Shown: positions 21,581-33,673, counted from the stretch's first letter. The stretch is DNA of 64,000 nucleotides from Torymus aiolomorphi (GCA_036365515.1 CM070877.1:115274011-115338010), one strand, 5' to 3'. The notes: generated from the letters alone by a model not told the origin. Translations and numbers: made by a program.

Positions 21581-24500
21581 CAACGAATATAGACGCATAT
21601 AGAAGCGTACGTCAGATGGGGGGCGAGGACGAAAAAAAATTAGTTCCGCCTTGACCGAGTGATGGCGCTAGCATTGACTTTGTATGCTTCTCTTCTCACT
21701 TCTGCGAATCGCGGCTCGGCGGCTCGGGCGCGCGCCGTCCGCGGCCCGCCGGCCCGCGCCGTTCACGATGATCCGGGCGCAAGCGCCGTAAAGCATGACT
21801 GCATGATGATTTGCAATTTTACATGTTATAAAATTTTTTTATATATACAACAATTTAATAATTATTAAATAAAATTTAATTTAAAAATAAATTATATTAA
21901 ATATTATTAAAAGTTAATAAATTCTTACAATTATTTGATTAAAAAAATAATAATTGAAAGAAATAAAAAAAGATATAAATTATTATACAAGAAAATGAAT
22001 AGTAATAATTAGTTATGTAGTCATATATGTACAGTTATTTAACTTGATATATCACTTGACATATCACTTTTCGACTGTATGCAACCATTATATTAATTTT
22101 CATATTCACTGTAAAATAATACATTGTGTATCAAGGGTGTACTCAATGTTGGATTTAGCAGACCGAGTATTTATAAGTACAAGAAAAAAAAGTCTTATAT
22201 AGCGAAAATTTTACAAAATATATAAATGTATATAAATGTATATATCTGTAGTAAAACTAAATATATGTATATTTACAAAAATACAAATTTTCAATACAAC
22301 TATTCAAAATGTAAGAAAAAATATATAAATGTAAATAAGTGAAAATTTTTGTAAAAAAAAACTTATATAAATGTATATAAACGTATATAAACGTAAAAAA
22401 TGTTCTAATTACAACTTTTATAAACACTTATTATATAAGTTTGTATATATTTTTTTACATTTATATACATTTTCTATTTGCATCGGGGATGTAACGCGTT
22501 CTTCGCACGAGCGATGCGAGTGAGAAAAGTCACACGAGCTAAAAATCATATTACGCACCAGTTTCGAACCGTATTTCATACCACGAGAGCTGAATAATTA
22601 TGTTAAAGTTATAATTTTGAGGTTACAGTGGTATAAAATGTTTAAAGTTTAGTATATAAAAATTTAAAAAAACGTGGCAAGAAATCCATAATATTCTCAT
22701 TAAATTATTTTAATATGATATGTGATATCGGTATTTCCAATACCATTTCCACCTAACGATTAAACTATAGAAAATGCGGTGATTAAGGGAATTAAGCCCT
22801 ACGTCGACACATGATCTAAAAATTTTATGGGAATACATCTTTTACATTTTTCGGAATGTTTTTCCTCTAGTTGAAAGTCTGTAAGTTTATGCAATTTGTT
22901 TTTAATTTTTATAGACGAGAATTTTTCTATTATTTATTTTTGAAAAGAATTTTTTTCGTGTTCTGAATAGCTCCCGTTTGTAATTGACAGTATCAGATTT
23001 GGAAAATATTTTAAACGACTTTATATTTAAGATATTCCTTGAAGGAAATGGCCACATTATATTTAATAAAATATCTATATAACATTTTACCATTCTGATA
23101 AAATACCTCCCCTGTGGATAAAAATATGCTGCAGCAATCTCAAAGTAATGGATCAGGCATAAAAAAAAGGTAGTATCGATTTTTAAAATTGAAAAACACA
23201 AAAATCGACCCTGCGTTACCAAAATGATTGTTAATTCTACTTAAATTCATGGAATGTTCATTAATATGTTCTGCTCTCAGTTAATACGTGTTTGCATAAA
23301 TAATTTTAACACATGTTTTACACATTATTTTAGTAATTTAATTTCATTAATTATTTAAAAACAATAGAAATAATATGCAAACTCGATATTATTCGATGGA
23401 AACCGAGCGGGAAGGTGGCAGATATTTTCCATCAAGATAGGATAGGAAACACAGGATTATTAGGTTAAGGAAGAAAGGGTGATGAATATTTTTAAATATT
23501 CCTAACATGCACTAAAAATTAAAATCTTTTGCCTGTAATCAGATATTTTTTCATTTCAATAATCTACAAAAAGAAATGCAAATTAGTTACCATGTGAAAC
23601 TATTCACCACAATTTATTACAAAAGATAAAACAAAATTATAAATTATATTGCTTTATGCACGTTACTACAAGTAATTGTTATTAATTTCAAGTTTATGTC
23701 TATTACGTGAATCAATACTGAATTCAAGTACTTTCTGATTATCCGAACAAAGTATTATAATCTGAATCATTTATGAACGTAAATATGGATTATAAACAAA
23801 AAGACGATAATTGATATGGCATGACAGTGCTCATACCCTAAGAACTATAGAATAATTTAGTATAAATGCTGTCTTACAATTTAATATAGTATATACATGC
23901 AATATAAAAAAAAAATCGTAGTGTATAAAAAGTGACATTATATTTTTAATAATTTTACTTCAATAATTTTACAAAATGAATTAATATTGTAACTACGAAA
24001 TGGAAATTACTATTATCAAATTAGCAATAAAAATGTTTATACAATTAAATACAACTAAACAAACTTTTTTTACATGAAGATCTATGATTTATAAATAAAT
24101 TATCACACAGCATTGAAAAAAGTGAAAAATTTCTATGAAGAAAAATGAAATTGAAAATTAATAACTAGTATTTTACTTATTTGAAGATAATCATAAATAT
24201 TATAATTAAAAATCATGCTTTATATTAATAAATGGCCATTAAATGTCACCTTTTATTGAATCACAAAAATAATTGTCTGTAAGGAAATAAATATATATTC
24301 ATATTAGCTTAAGACAATACAATAAGCGTAACAACTTGTTGAAATTTCATCATGAAAAAAAAAATTATTTCCTTTGTGTTAAAAAATACATATTCTAATT
24401 TAGTTTCTCATTAAGTAATATAGACGTTAATAAAATCTAATATGTTCTTTTTTTACTCATGACTCAATTTCTGCAACTTAGCATTAGGCTTGTTACCAGT

Positions 24501-26070
24501 AAAATGTCTTTTTCTTAAACTTTTAGCATCTCGCAAATCATAATTTATCCATTTCACCTTATTAAAAATATGAACTCTAACAAAAAACACAATTACAGCC
24601 TCATGATGCGATTTACAAGGTTCGTCAGTAATCCAAAACTGTGCATGATATTTAACAATTTCAGCTGTGATTTTATCAATTAAAACTTTACTAACTTCTG
24701 TCTTGTAACTTACTTCAGAAAATAGTGTATCAAAAGTTTCAATAGCTGTTATAATGATTCTATAAAAAGCGTCAAAAGGGACGCAAAGATTTCCAAGTTC
24801 ATTGGTCATATTAAATACTTTATACGCTTTAAAAAAAGTAATAGATCATCGTTACTTTCCATGTTACAATTAACTCTAGTGAAAGAAGCTTTACAATCAG
24901 AACAATTAAATTTTGAAATACATTTCATAGCTATATATCCAGCAACATACTCGTACTTTATTGCTCCCCGTAAAGGAGTACATGAATCTTGGCGATTGTG
25001 AGAATTTGTCAAAACACTATTCATTTTATCATAAGTTTTGGATGACAAGCTCCTATCTATATTATTCAAATTCTCACTCCCTTCATTTAATGAATTAGAT
25101 ACTTCTTGAAATTCATTATCATCAATATCACCTACAACTGTGTCTGAATCAGACATCTCTTCAACAAAAGTATCTTCATTTTCATCGAAATGAACAGATT
25201 CATTTACTCCATCGAATGAAATTTCACTGCAAACGTCTTCAATATCATCGTTAATTAATTCATCATTTTCATTACTTGCATTTACTTTGACGATACTGTT
25301 GTCATTTGCAAGAAAATTACAAATAATACGATCGGTATTATCGTCAATGTCTTCAGTAAACGCGGGCACAGGATTGGTCATATTTTCTAACGATTCTTGT
25401 AAATCAAGCTTAGTACTTTTCGTACAAATTGCTAGTAACGCTACTGTTTCGTCAGGTTCGCAGTTTGTTAATTTCGATGAAGACGTTAAATTTGCAGTAA
25501 TACTATACTGTAAATTATGCCTCACTTGCATCGCAGTTGGATTTTGATTGTGACCAGAACGACTTCTTAAAACAGAAAAAAAATTTTCTAACGGATCTTG
25601 ATTTAAACGCGTAGTTAACAAATATACTCCCTCGTTTGATGCCATATCTTCCCATTGCAAAAGTATACTGTTAATCGTCAAATAAAAACCGTCAAAGCAT
25701 GGCGGATTACCGTTTTTATCAACGCATTTCCAGGTTTCGATCCAATTCAAAGAATCTTTCAAATACTGTACTACTTGAGGATTTAAGTTTGACAAAGGAC
25801 GACGCAAAGGATTAATATCTCGAGAACTTCTACTATTTAAACAATCAAAACGGTCGTTTACTTTTTTAATAAAATTTGCTGTTGCAATGCAATCGGGATG
25901 AATGAAAGGTTTTTCTGATGCGACCGCGCCTGCTAATAAAGCTGAAGAAACACTGTTACTAAAAATTTGAGCCGCAAGACTAACGTTCATTAACTGAAAA
26001 GCATTAGGATCTAGATGTCTGTCTGTTAGTTTAGGGGCAGATTTAGTTGGAAGATCTTTTTCACGATTTC
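21581..26070 (-). mobile_element. P-superfamily element copy 1, left (3') part
   Basis: The terminus CAACGAATATAGACGCATAT matches the ends of copies 2 (51251) and 3 (62284). The first ~520 bp are almost identical to copy 3, including a GC-rich block near 21690-21790, and blocks near 22900-23450 match copy 2 near 52920-53400. The transposase reads on the minus strand from the right, so this is the 3' half. At 26071 the reading frame is cut by a TTAA-flanked insertion and resumes at 35628. A matching right terminus was not found after 37104, so the element is incomplete. 21800-24450 is AT-rich non-coding sequence belonging to it. Confidence 0.8.
24453..26070 (-). pseudogene. P-type (THAP9-like) transposase, C-terminal half, copy 1
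   Basis: The 394-codon ORF at 25990-24806 begins NVSLAAQIFSNSVSSALLAG and carries NQDPLENFFSVLRSRSGH, with the acidic residue of the RNase-H-like catalytic triad and the GHNQNPTA motif common in THAP9/P relatives. An acidic Ser/Asp/Glu/Asn-rich linker follows, then C-terminal CSKFNCSDC-like cysteines. A one-base change in an A/T run near 24830 shifts the frame; the rest continues at 24809-24453 (NELGNLCVPFDAFYRI ... LQKLSHE). The same order is seen in copy 2. The product would be a DNA transposase, here inactivated by a frameshift and a 9.55-kb insertion. Confidence 0.85.
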
Positions 26071-26159
26071 TTAAGGGGGTGTCAAACTCAATTTTTACCG
26101 ACCGAGCAAAAAATATATTGTTTTTAATAGAAAAAAAAAATATAACGATATATGAAAAA

Positions 26160-26352
26160 TAATGAGTGCATTCCCCTCCGTAATTACATTATTAATCATT
26201 CTGCAAAAAGGCCAAGTCAATATTCAAAAGCGTCTAAGAATGGCATTTGAACGAAAATTTCGTTCAAATGCCATTCTCAGATGCCTTAAAATATCGACGT
26301 GAAACTTTGCAGAATGATTCATAATGTCATTACGGAGGGCAATGCACTCATG
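26160..26352. repeat. Palindromic MITE-like hairpin
   Basis: 26160-26206 pairs with 26306-26352 (AATGAGTGCATTCCCCTCCG against CGGAGGGCAATGCACTCAT, with one-base differences), and the inner 26231-26285 pairs with itself around GAACGAAAATTTCGTTC. The whole stretch can fold into one long hairpin. Confidence 0.75.
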
Positions 26353-26404
26353 ATTATGCATAATATAAAAAAAAAAAAAATAGATTATTGTACCATATGG
26401 GTAA

Positions 26405-26800
26405 TATGTAGCATCGCGAGATTCGCGAGTCGGCGACGGCAGCGACGGCAGCGGCCAGCGGCGCGGCCTTGCCCGTGTGTCTGTACGCGCATGCGCTGCT
26501 GGCTGCAGCACAGCTGAGCTGTCCATCGCCGATGCTTGGGCCTAGGCCCTCCGGGAGGCGGTCCCGTGTTACCGCCACCACCTCCGCCGCCACCTTCGCC
26601 ACCTGTGCCCTCCTCTATCCATTGCTTATCGACGTGTCATCGGTGTGCCTGCCGCCTGGACCGCTCGCAGACGGCGCAGCCTGGAGCGCCGCATCAGCCG
26701 CCCACCTTGCAGACCGTAGCGTCCGTATCGCACCGTGTGCGTGCACACCCAACGGACCGTGCCGCTTGGACTTGGCCCCGCCGTAAGACAGAAAAGTAAG
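26405..26800 (+). other. CpG-rich segment ending in a consensus splice donor
   Basis: About 390 bp of GC-rich, CpG-rich sequence lies in AT-rich surroundings. It ends at 26796 in GTAAGT after CAGAAAA, a consensus donor. An ORF from 26536 codes a proline-rich peptide and stops inside the donor. It looks like a promoter-proximal first exon of a host gene carried along, or a CpG island of unknown origin. The peptide matches no family I know, and four overlapping ORFs reflect GC content, so no protein is called. Confidence 0.4.
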
Positions 26801-26831
26801 TCATTCAAGAATTTATTTATTTTACGGCGTT

Positions 26832-26865
26832 GTTATTTGTACGACAGATCTGTCGTACAAATAAC
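26832..26865. repeat. 34-bp perfect palindrome
   Basis: GTTATTTGTACGACAGA is followed immediately by its exact reverse complement, with no spacer. Just downstream, TCTTTARTCAAGCGTCAAT occurs twice (about 26933 and 26969). Confidence 0.9.
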
Positions 26866-27079
26866 CTATAACCCACTTAGAAACGTGTAAAAATCACTGT
26901 TTTGAAAGTCTGACATGGAAGGGACTATTATTTCTTTAGTCAAGCGTCAATCCTTGCCTATTTTTTTCTTTAATCAAGCGTCAATTCTTCGGCTAAAGAA
27001 AATTGAAGGTTAGGTTTTACGTATATATAGGTATACCTATCTAGAAATCTGGCGTATAAATAACAACGGCCAACTATAG

Positions 27080-29268
27080 ATTTGATGCGCTTTTTCGACT
27101 TTTCATTCCAAAGATTACAGATCTAAATAATCAGCAAGTGTGGAGATACTGCATTTTCTGTGTATTTTTCAAAATATTTTCAAGAAAAGTCATTTCCTCC
27201 AAACTGCCTGATTGAGTAGATCTGAAATCTAATATACAATGCCTCAGCATGTACTGGATTGTGTGTAAACATTCTCATAAACTTTAAGCGAGGATGAGGA
27301 GGTCTACCTTGGAAATGCACACGCGCTTTTTCGACTTTTCATTTCAAAGATCCCTTTCCATTCTCTACAAATATTTCAAACTTTACACACACTATGTAAT
27401 ACATGCTGAGGGACTGTTTATCAAGTTTAAGATCTAAATAATTAGCAAGTGAGGAGATATTGCAATTTGTATGCTCTTTTTAAGAAATGTTCAAGTAAGA
27501 AAGTTATTTCCCCTACACTGGCTGATTGAAAAGATCTAAATTTAATATACAGTGCCTCAGCATGCATTGCATTGTGTGAGAACATTCTGGTAAACTATGA
27601 GAAAGAATGAGGAGGTTTTTGTCGCAAATGCACATGCGGCTTTTTGACATTTCGTTCCAAAGATCCCTTTCCATTCCCTAGAAGTATCTTAAACTTTCCA
27701 TACATAATGGAATACATGCTGAGGGACAGTTTATCAAGTTTCAGATCTACATAATTAGTAAGTCTGGAGATATTGCAATTTTTGTGCTTTTTCAGAAAAT
27801 TTTTAAGAAAGAAAAGTAATTTCCTCCAAACTGGCAGATTGAATAGATCTGAAACCTAATATACAATGCCTCAGTATGTACTGGATTGTGTGTAAACATT
27901 CTCACACACTTTAAGCGAGGGTGAGGAGGTCTACATTGGAAATGCACACGCGCTTTTTCGACTTTTCATTTCAAAGATCCCTTTCCATTCTCTACAAATA
28001 TTTCAAACTTTATACACACTATGTAACACATGCTGAGGTATTGTTTATCAACTTTCAGATCTAAATAATTAGCAAGTGTGGAGATATTGCAATTTGTATG
28101 CTCTTTTTAAGAAATGTTCAAGAAAAAAAGTTATTTCCCGTACACTGGCTGATTGAAAAGATCTAAAATTTAATATACAATGCCTTAACATGTATTGGAT
28201 TGCGTGTTAACATTCTGGTAAGCTTTGAGCAATGGCCAGGAGGTCTTAGTTGGAAATGCACTTGCGATTTTTCGACTTTTCAGTCCAAAGATCCCTTTCC
28301 ATTCTCTCAACATATCTTAAACTTTACATACACCGTGCAATACATGCTGAGGGACAGTTTATCAAGTTTCAGATCTACATAAATAGCAAATCTGGAGATA
28401 TTGCAATTTTTGTGCTTTTTCAGGAAATTTTTAAGAAAGAAAAGTGATTTCCTCCAAACTGGCTGATGGAGTATATCTGAAACTCAATATGCAATGCCTA
28501 GCATGCATTGCATTGTGTGAGAACATTCTGGTAAACTATGAGAAAGTGTGAGGAGGTTTTTGTCGCAAATGCACATGCGGCTTTTCGACAATTCGTTCCA
28601 AAGATCCCGTTCCATTCCCTACAAGTATCTTAAACTTTCCATACATAATGGCATACATGCTGAGGGACGGTTTATCAAGTTTCAGATCTACATAATTAGC
28701 AAGTCTGGAGATATTGCAATTTTTGTGCTTTTTCAGGAAATTTTTAAGAAAGAAAAGTAATTTCCTCCAAACTGGCTGATTGAGTAGATCTGAAACCTAA
28801 TATACAATGCCTCAGCATGTACTGGATTGTGTGTAAACATTCTCATAAACTTTAAGCGAGGGTGAGGAGGTCTACATTGGAAATGTACACGCGCTTTTTC
28901 GACTTTTCATTTCAAAGATCCCTTTCCATTCTCTACAAATATTTCAAACTTTACACACACTATGTAATACATGCTTAGGGATATTGTTTATCAAGTTTCA
29001 AATCTAAATAATTAGCAAGTGTGGAGATATTGCAATTTGTATGCTCTTTTTAAGAAATGTTCAAGAAAAAAAGTTATTTCGCCTACACTGGCTGATTGAA
29101 AAGATCTAAAATTTAATATACAATGTCTCAACATGTATTGGATTGTGTGTTAACATTCTGGTAAACTTTAAGCGAGGGTGATGAGGTCTTAGTTGGAAAT
29201 GCACATGCACTTTTTCGACTTTTCATTCCAAAGACCCTTTCCATTTTCTACAGATATCTTAACTTTCC
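27080..29268 (+). repeat. ~313-bp satellite, array 1, trimeric higher-order structure
   Basis: Units can be anchored on the GCGCTTTTTCGACTTTTC region at about 27087, 27323, 27637, 27949, 28262, 28577, 28890 and 29209; spacing is 312-319 bp except for the first, shortened unit. Three variants alternate: A (GCACACGCGCTTTTTCG), B (GTCGCAAATGCACATGCGGC) and C (AGTTGGAAATGCAC). The order from 27637 is B-A-C-B-A-C, so the B units at 27637 and 28577, 940 bp apart, are far more alike than neighbours. Peptides such as those at 28250-28447 and 28548-28760 follow the repeat and are not genes. The same family is inverted at 47560-50352. Confidence 0.85.
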
Positions 29269-29362
29269 ATCTATCTACTCCCTCTGTTTCTGGCAGGTCG
29301 ATACTGCTATCCTCATTCCTATACTGCTTAACACTTTATTAATATATTCTGTTTTGCCCTAG

Positions 29363-29527
29363 GCGAAGAGCTCCTGCAGAAGACAAGACGTCTTCATATA
29401 ATTCTACTCTCCTCCAGGGCAGCCAACACAACTACCACGTCCTGAAGACATCAGCTAGACAAACATATCGTAGAAGTGAGAGCGAAGGTGTATATAAATA
29501 TAGTTTGATCTCCTGTGCCAGACTCGA
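29363..29527 (+). other. Exon-like unit 1 of 3 (165 bp, phase-symmetric)
   Basis: Lies between TTTTGCCCTAG and GTAAGT. 165 bp is a multiple of three. Read with one leading base, it is open throughout: RRAPAEDKTSSYNSTLLQG and so on, ending near CARLE. If spliced to the next unit the frame is kept. The peptide is Ser/Arg-rich and unlike any family I recognise. Expression is not shown. Confidence 0.45.
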
Positions 29528-29684
29528 GTAAGTATTTCACTTCGGATTTGGACTTTATCTTGTAGTACAGCCGAACCTAGTCTCCAACTTTCCATCGGTC
29601 TACTCCTCTGTTCCTGGCAGTTCGATACTGCTATCCTCATCCCTACTCCTTAATACATTATTAATATATTTTGTATTATCCTAG

Positions 29685-29849
29685 GTGAAGAGCTCCTGTA
29701 GAAGACAACAAGTCTTCATATAATTCTACTCTTCTCGAGGACAGCCAACGCAACTACCACTTCCCGAGGACATCACCTAGGCGAACACAACGGAGAAGGG
29801 AGGGCGAAGGTGTAGTTGAATGTAGTTCGCGCTTCCGTGACAGACTCGA
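29685..29849 (+). other. Exon-like unit 2 of 3 (165 bp, phase-symmetric)
   Basis: Same length, frame and boundaries as unit 1 (acceptor ATTATCCTAG, donor GTAAGT at 29850). Reading with the same phase, it stays open: RAPVEDNKSSYNSTLLED ... FRDRLE. Many nucleotide differences from units 1 and 3 leave the frame intact. Confidence 0.45.
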
Positions 29850-30006
29850 GTAAGTACTTCACTTCGGATTTGGACTTTATCCTGTAGTATAGCCGAACCT
29901 AGCCTCCAACTTTCCATCTGTCTACTCCTCTGTTCCTGGCAGTTTGATACTGCTCTCCTCATCCCCACTGCCTAAAACATTATTAATATATTTTGTTTTG
30001 CTCTAG

Positions 30007-30168
30007 GCGAAGAGCTCCTGCAGAAGACAACAGGTCTTCATATCATTCTACTCTCCTCGAGGGCAGCCAACGCAACTACCACTTCCCGAGGACATCACCT
30101 AGGCGGACACGACGGAGAAGGGACGACGAAGGTATACTTGAATGTCTGCGCTCCCGCGACAGACTCGA
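30007..30168 (+). other. Exon-like unit 3 of 3 (162 bp)
   Basis: Acceptor TTGCTCTAG at 30006. Open in the same phase, with one codon fewer than units 1 and 2, ending in RSRDRLE. The donor is replaced by ATG and the edge of a foldback element, so splicing to a downstream exon would be lost. Confidence 0.45.
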
Positions 30169-30172
30169 GATG

Positions 30173-30721
30173 TAGTCTAGGCACCAGGGGGGTTTCCGTG
30201 GCCGATGGATGTCCACACTTCCACCAAAGCTTTTCTTAAGTATTTTTGACTGCTGATTCTGAATTTCGAAGGTGGAACGTCGCCAGACTGTTAGTTTTTT
30301 GTTATTAACAATTTAATTGTTTAAATTGCTGCCAAATCAATATGATTAATAATAACTGAATCCTAACTGCCTAAAACTGTAGTAAATTGATCTAGAATAT
30401 GCTCGTTTTTTCAGAATTGAAAAATTTTGATTAGAACCCGAATTATTGCAAATTTAGTGCAATAAGTCGCGAATTCGAGCGCAAACGTGCATAATTCTAG
30501 ATCAATTTACTACAGTTTTAGACAGTTAGGATTCAGTTATAATTAATCATATTGATTTGGCCGCAGTTTAAACAATTAAATTGTTAATAACAAAAAACTA
30601 ACATTCTGGCGACTGTCCACCTTCGAAATTCAGAATCAGCAGACAAAAATACGTAAGAAAAGCTTTGGTGGAGGCGTGGACATCCATCGGCCACGGAAAC
30701 CCCCCTGGTGCCGAGACTAAT
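30173..30721. mobile_element. Foldback element, ~230-bp arms
   Basis: Left arm from TAGTCTAGGCACCAGGGGGG (30173) and right arm ending in the complement of TAGTCTCGGCACC (30721) pair over about 230 bp around an 85-bp centre (30405-30490). ATG stands directly outside both ends, a possible 3-bp target duplication. A 3-bp duplication fits Harbinger-type elements among others. No coding sequence. Confidence 0.75.
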
Positions 30722-31134
30722 GTCAGTATTTAGGGCACACCTGATTTTTAGGTACGAATTATATCTCCCCAAAAAGTAACAGTTTTCTGCGGGTGCACAC
30801 GGAAAGAAAACTCTTACTGCTACAGTTAAAACGGCTTACTCGTGGAGTATAGGAGTTCCTTTACTATATAAGTAAGGTGGTTTTAGCAATCTTAGTAAGG
30901 GACCCATACTTTTACGGTATGTTGCTTTTCATACTACAACAATTACACAATTATACGATCGTTGGATCAGCGGCATATACCGACGTAAAAGCGTCACACG
31001 ATTTTAGTATACATTGCTTCCACCTTCAATTGTAAGGGAGAAATACTATAGCGGTAACGGTTGCTACCTGCTAATACGGAAATGACAACTATTATAAGGA
31101 AGTGTTACTTATCGATAATTGAAAGCATCGAATG

Positions 31135-31560
31135 CATCGTCTAGGTCTTTGAGGTGGTCAATGATGGAGTCGAGGTGATGCACTCCGAAGTTTTTTGCGT
31201 TTAGATCCCAGGACGCATCTAATACGTAGTCAAAGTGTTCGGGGTAGCCGATGATGATGTCTAGGTCGTGCGCTCCGTAGTTTTTTGTCTCTAGATGTTG
31301 GAACGTATCAAATGCGTGGTTTAGGTCTTTGTGGTAGCCGATGATGGAGTCTAGGTTTTTTGCATTAAAATATCAGGGCGCATCTAATACGCAGTGCAGG
31401 TGTTCAGGGTAGCCGATGACGAGGTCTAGGTGGTGCGCTTTGTAGTCTTTTGCGTTTGGATATCAGGGCGTATCTAATACGTGGTCCAGGTCTTCGGAGA
31501 AGCCGGTGACGATATTTAGGTGGTGCGCTCCGTAGTTTTTGGCTAATAGGTGTTGGACAT
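31135..31560 (-). repeat. 90-bp coding-type repeat array, left (inverted) arm
   Basis: About five units, read on the minus strand, each translate to a ~30-residue motif: NAKNYGAHHLDSIIGYPEHL and then DYVLDA. Units are anchored by GCGCTCCGTAG at about 31179, 31270, 31436 and 31526. Stops appear at two unit joints. It is the inverted relative of 33868-34740. Confidence 0.65.
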
Positions 31561-31689
31561 GTCAAAACTTAAAATATTACTAATCACGTAATTTTATACT
31601 ATAAGTAAAAATCGTGATTATAAATAAATACTTATTCGAACGTAATTACGTTCAAATTGACATGTGTTTGTAATAAAAAAAATAGTAAA

Positions 31690-31965
31690 TATTAAAATGC
31701 GTATAAGCGAAATACGCACAATTATTCATAATAAATAATACGAATATGCAAAATGCGCACAATTATTTATCATACAAAAATGCGTATAGGCGAAATACGC
31801 ACAATTATTTATAATAAAAAATTCGTACAAGCGAAATACGCACAATTATTTACAATATCAAAAATATGTATAAGCGAAATACGCACAGTTGTTTATAATG
31901 CAAAAATGCGTATAGACGAAATACGCACAATTATTAGTTATAAGGAAAGGTGTATGGGCGAACAT
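31690..31965 (+). repeat. ~40-bp hairpin repeat array, left
   Basis: The unit GCGTATARGCGAAATACGC followed by ACAATTATTTATAATAAAAAT is repeated about six times. GCGTAT pairs with ATACGC in every unit. It has the same orientation as the array at 34850-35470. Confidence 0.8.
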
Positions 31966-32440
31966 ATTTAATTATAACAGAAAAGAATTACAATTACATG
32001 AGTTTATTTAGTTATCTATTTATAAGAAACTAGATGTCTTGACATAAAATTAATTCTTTTCCGTTTTTTTTTCAACAAAACTCATAAAATTTGAAAAGAA
32101 GCTAAAGAAACTTATGAGCCTAGCTCAATGAAATTATAGTAGCTCTACTTTTGCCAATCATTCAGTAGCATGACAAGTATAATGCAAAGTAATTATTAAT
32201 GACAATACTTCTAATAATACAAATTTTGTTAAAATGTTCAATTTGCAGTTATGCGTTTATATGATGGAAGGTGTATATTTTAAAATGCGGATCAACTTAT
32301 ATACCATACTCAGGTTCATTTGAAGTTCAACCCTTGGTCTCAAATTTTGTTACACCCTCCTGTTGTTTCAGGTATATGGGATATTTCACGTGAAGTCAGC
32401 AGCTCAAAATTTTAAAATCCCTCAAAACTCGTTTTCTTTT

Positions 32441-33673
32441 AGTTTTTATGAACAAAAAATGTTCCTCAAATTTTAGGTCGATATTTGCAAAAATAAAAAA
32501 GCTATGCAATATTGAAAATTCAATTTTTTTGCAATTTTTGGTTAAAATCCAAGTTTATTCATTTTTTAACTGAAAATCTTGAAACTTTTTGTATAGTACA
32601 TTGATTGGCAAAAGGTTTGAATTTTTTCTGTAGAATGTGCCAGTATTTATTTTATGACCCTTTTTGAAAGTCTCTGATTGGCTGCTTCTTAGTATACCTT
32701 CATCAAAGGATATTGAGGCTGCGGCCAAATATTCTTTATTCGACAAATTTTTTTTTGTATTCTTCTTCGAAAACCCTTCAAAATGCTTTTTTATCAATAC
32801 TGGCCGAGCATAGGGAAAAAAGTTACAATTTTTTGAAATATCAAGAAAAATCCATAATTTCAATTTTTGATAACATGATTAATGAAACTGAATATTATTC
32901 ATACATCTTATGGCATGGACCGTACCACTGAATTTTGTTAGAGCATCAAATAGAACATTAGAAATATCTATTTTCAATAATATTAGGCTTACACAATAAG
33001 CGATACCTAATTATGAATGAAATTATCAATCTGTTGCCTGATTTCATTTTGACAGCTTTATAGTAATTAACCTCTATAGCTTAATTTATTATTAATTCAT
33101 AATTAGGTATTGCTTATTGTGTAAGCCTAATATTATTGAAAATAGATATTTCTAATGTTCTATTTGATGCTCTAACAAAATTCAGTGGTACGGTCCATGC
33201 CATAAGATGTATGAATAATATTCAGTTTCATTAATCATGTTATCAAAAATTGAAATTATGGATTTTTCTTGATATTTCAAAAAATTGTCACTTTTTTCCC
33301 TTTGCTCGGCCAGTATTGATCAAAAAAGCATTTTGAAGGGTTTTCGAAGAAGAATACAAAAAAAATTTGTCGAATAAAGAATATTTGGCCGCAGCCTCAA
33401 TATCCTTTGATGAAGGTATACTAAGAAGCAGCCAATCAGAGACTTTCAAAAAGGGTCATAAAATAAATACAGGCACATTCTACAGAAAAAATTCAAACCT
33501 TTTGCCAATCAATGTACTATACAAAAAGTTTCAAGATTTTCAGTTAAAAAATGAATAAACTTGGATTTTAACCAAAAATTGCAAAAAAATTGAATTTTCA
33601 ATATTGCATGGCTTTTTTATTTTTGCAAATATCGACCTAAAATTTGAGGAACATTTTTTGTTCATAAAAAACT
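32441..33673. repeat. Long palindrome with ~585-bp arms
   Basis: The left arm (32441-33022) and right arm (33090-33673) are near-identical inverted copies around a ~68-bp spacer. A 62-codon reading frame beginning SNKEYLAAASISFDEGILRS is perfectly preserved in both arms (32863-32555 minus, 33367-33558 plus). The frame's identity follows from arm identity and is weak evidence for a gene; the protein is unrecognised. Confidence 0.85.

Larger units (their letters stand above)
29269..30170 (+). repeat. 322-bp tandem repeat, three copies, each containing an exon-like block
   Basis: Units start near 29269, 29592 and 29914 (CTACTCCYCTGTTYCTGGCAG), a 322-bp period. Each has an AT-rich half ending in a T-run plus CTAG (acceptor-like) and a GC-richer half ending in GACTCGA|GTAAGT (donor-like). 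The third copy's donor is lost where a foldback element starts at 30173. Confidence 0.85.

Noticed and set aside
26224..26808. Overlapping ORFs on both strands in the GC-rich block
   Set aside because: High GC removes stop codons by chance in every frame; only the exon-like boundary is worth noting.
28250..28760. Paralogous ~65-residue ORFs in the 313-bp satellite
   Set aside because: They follow satellite unit boundaries and are not open in other units.
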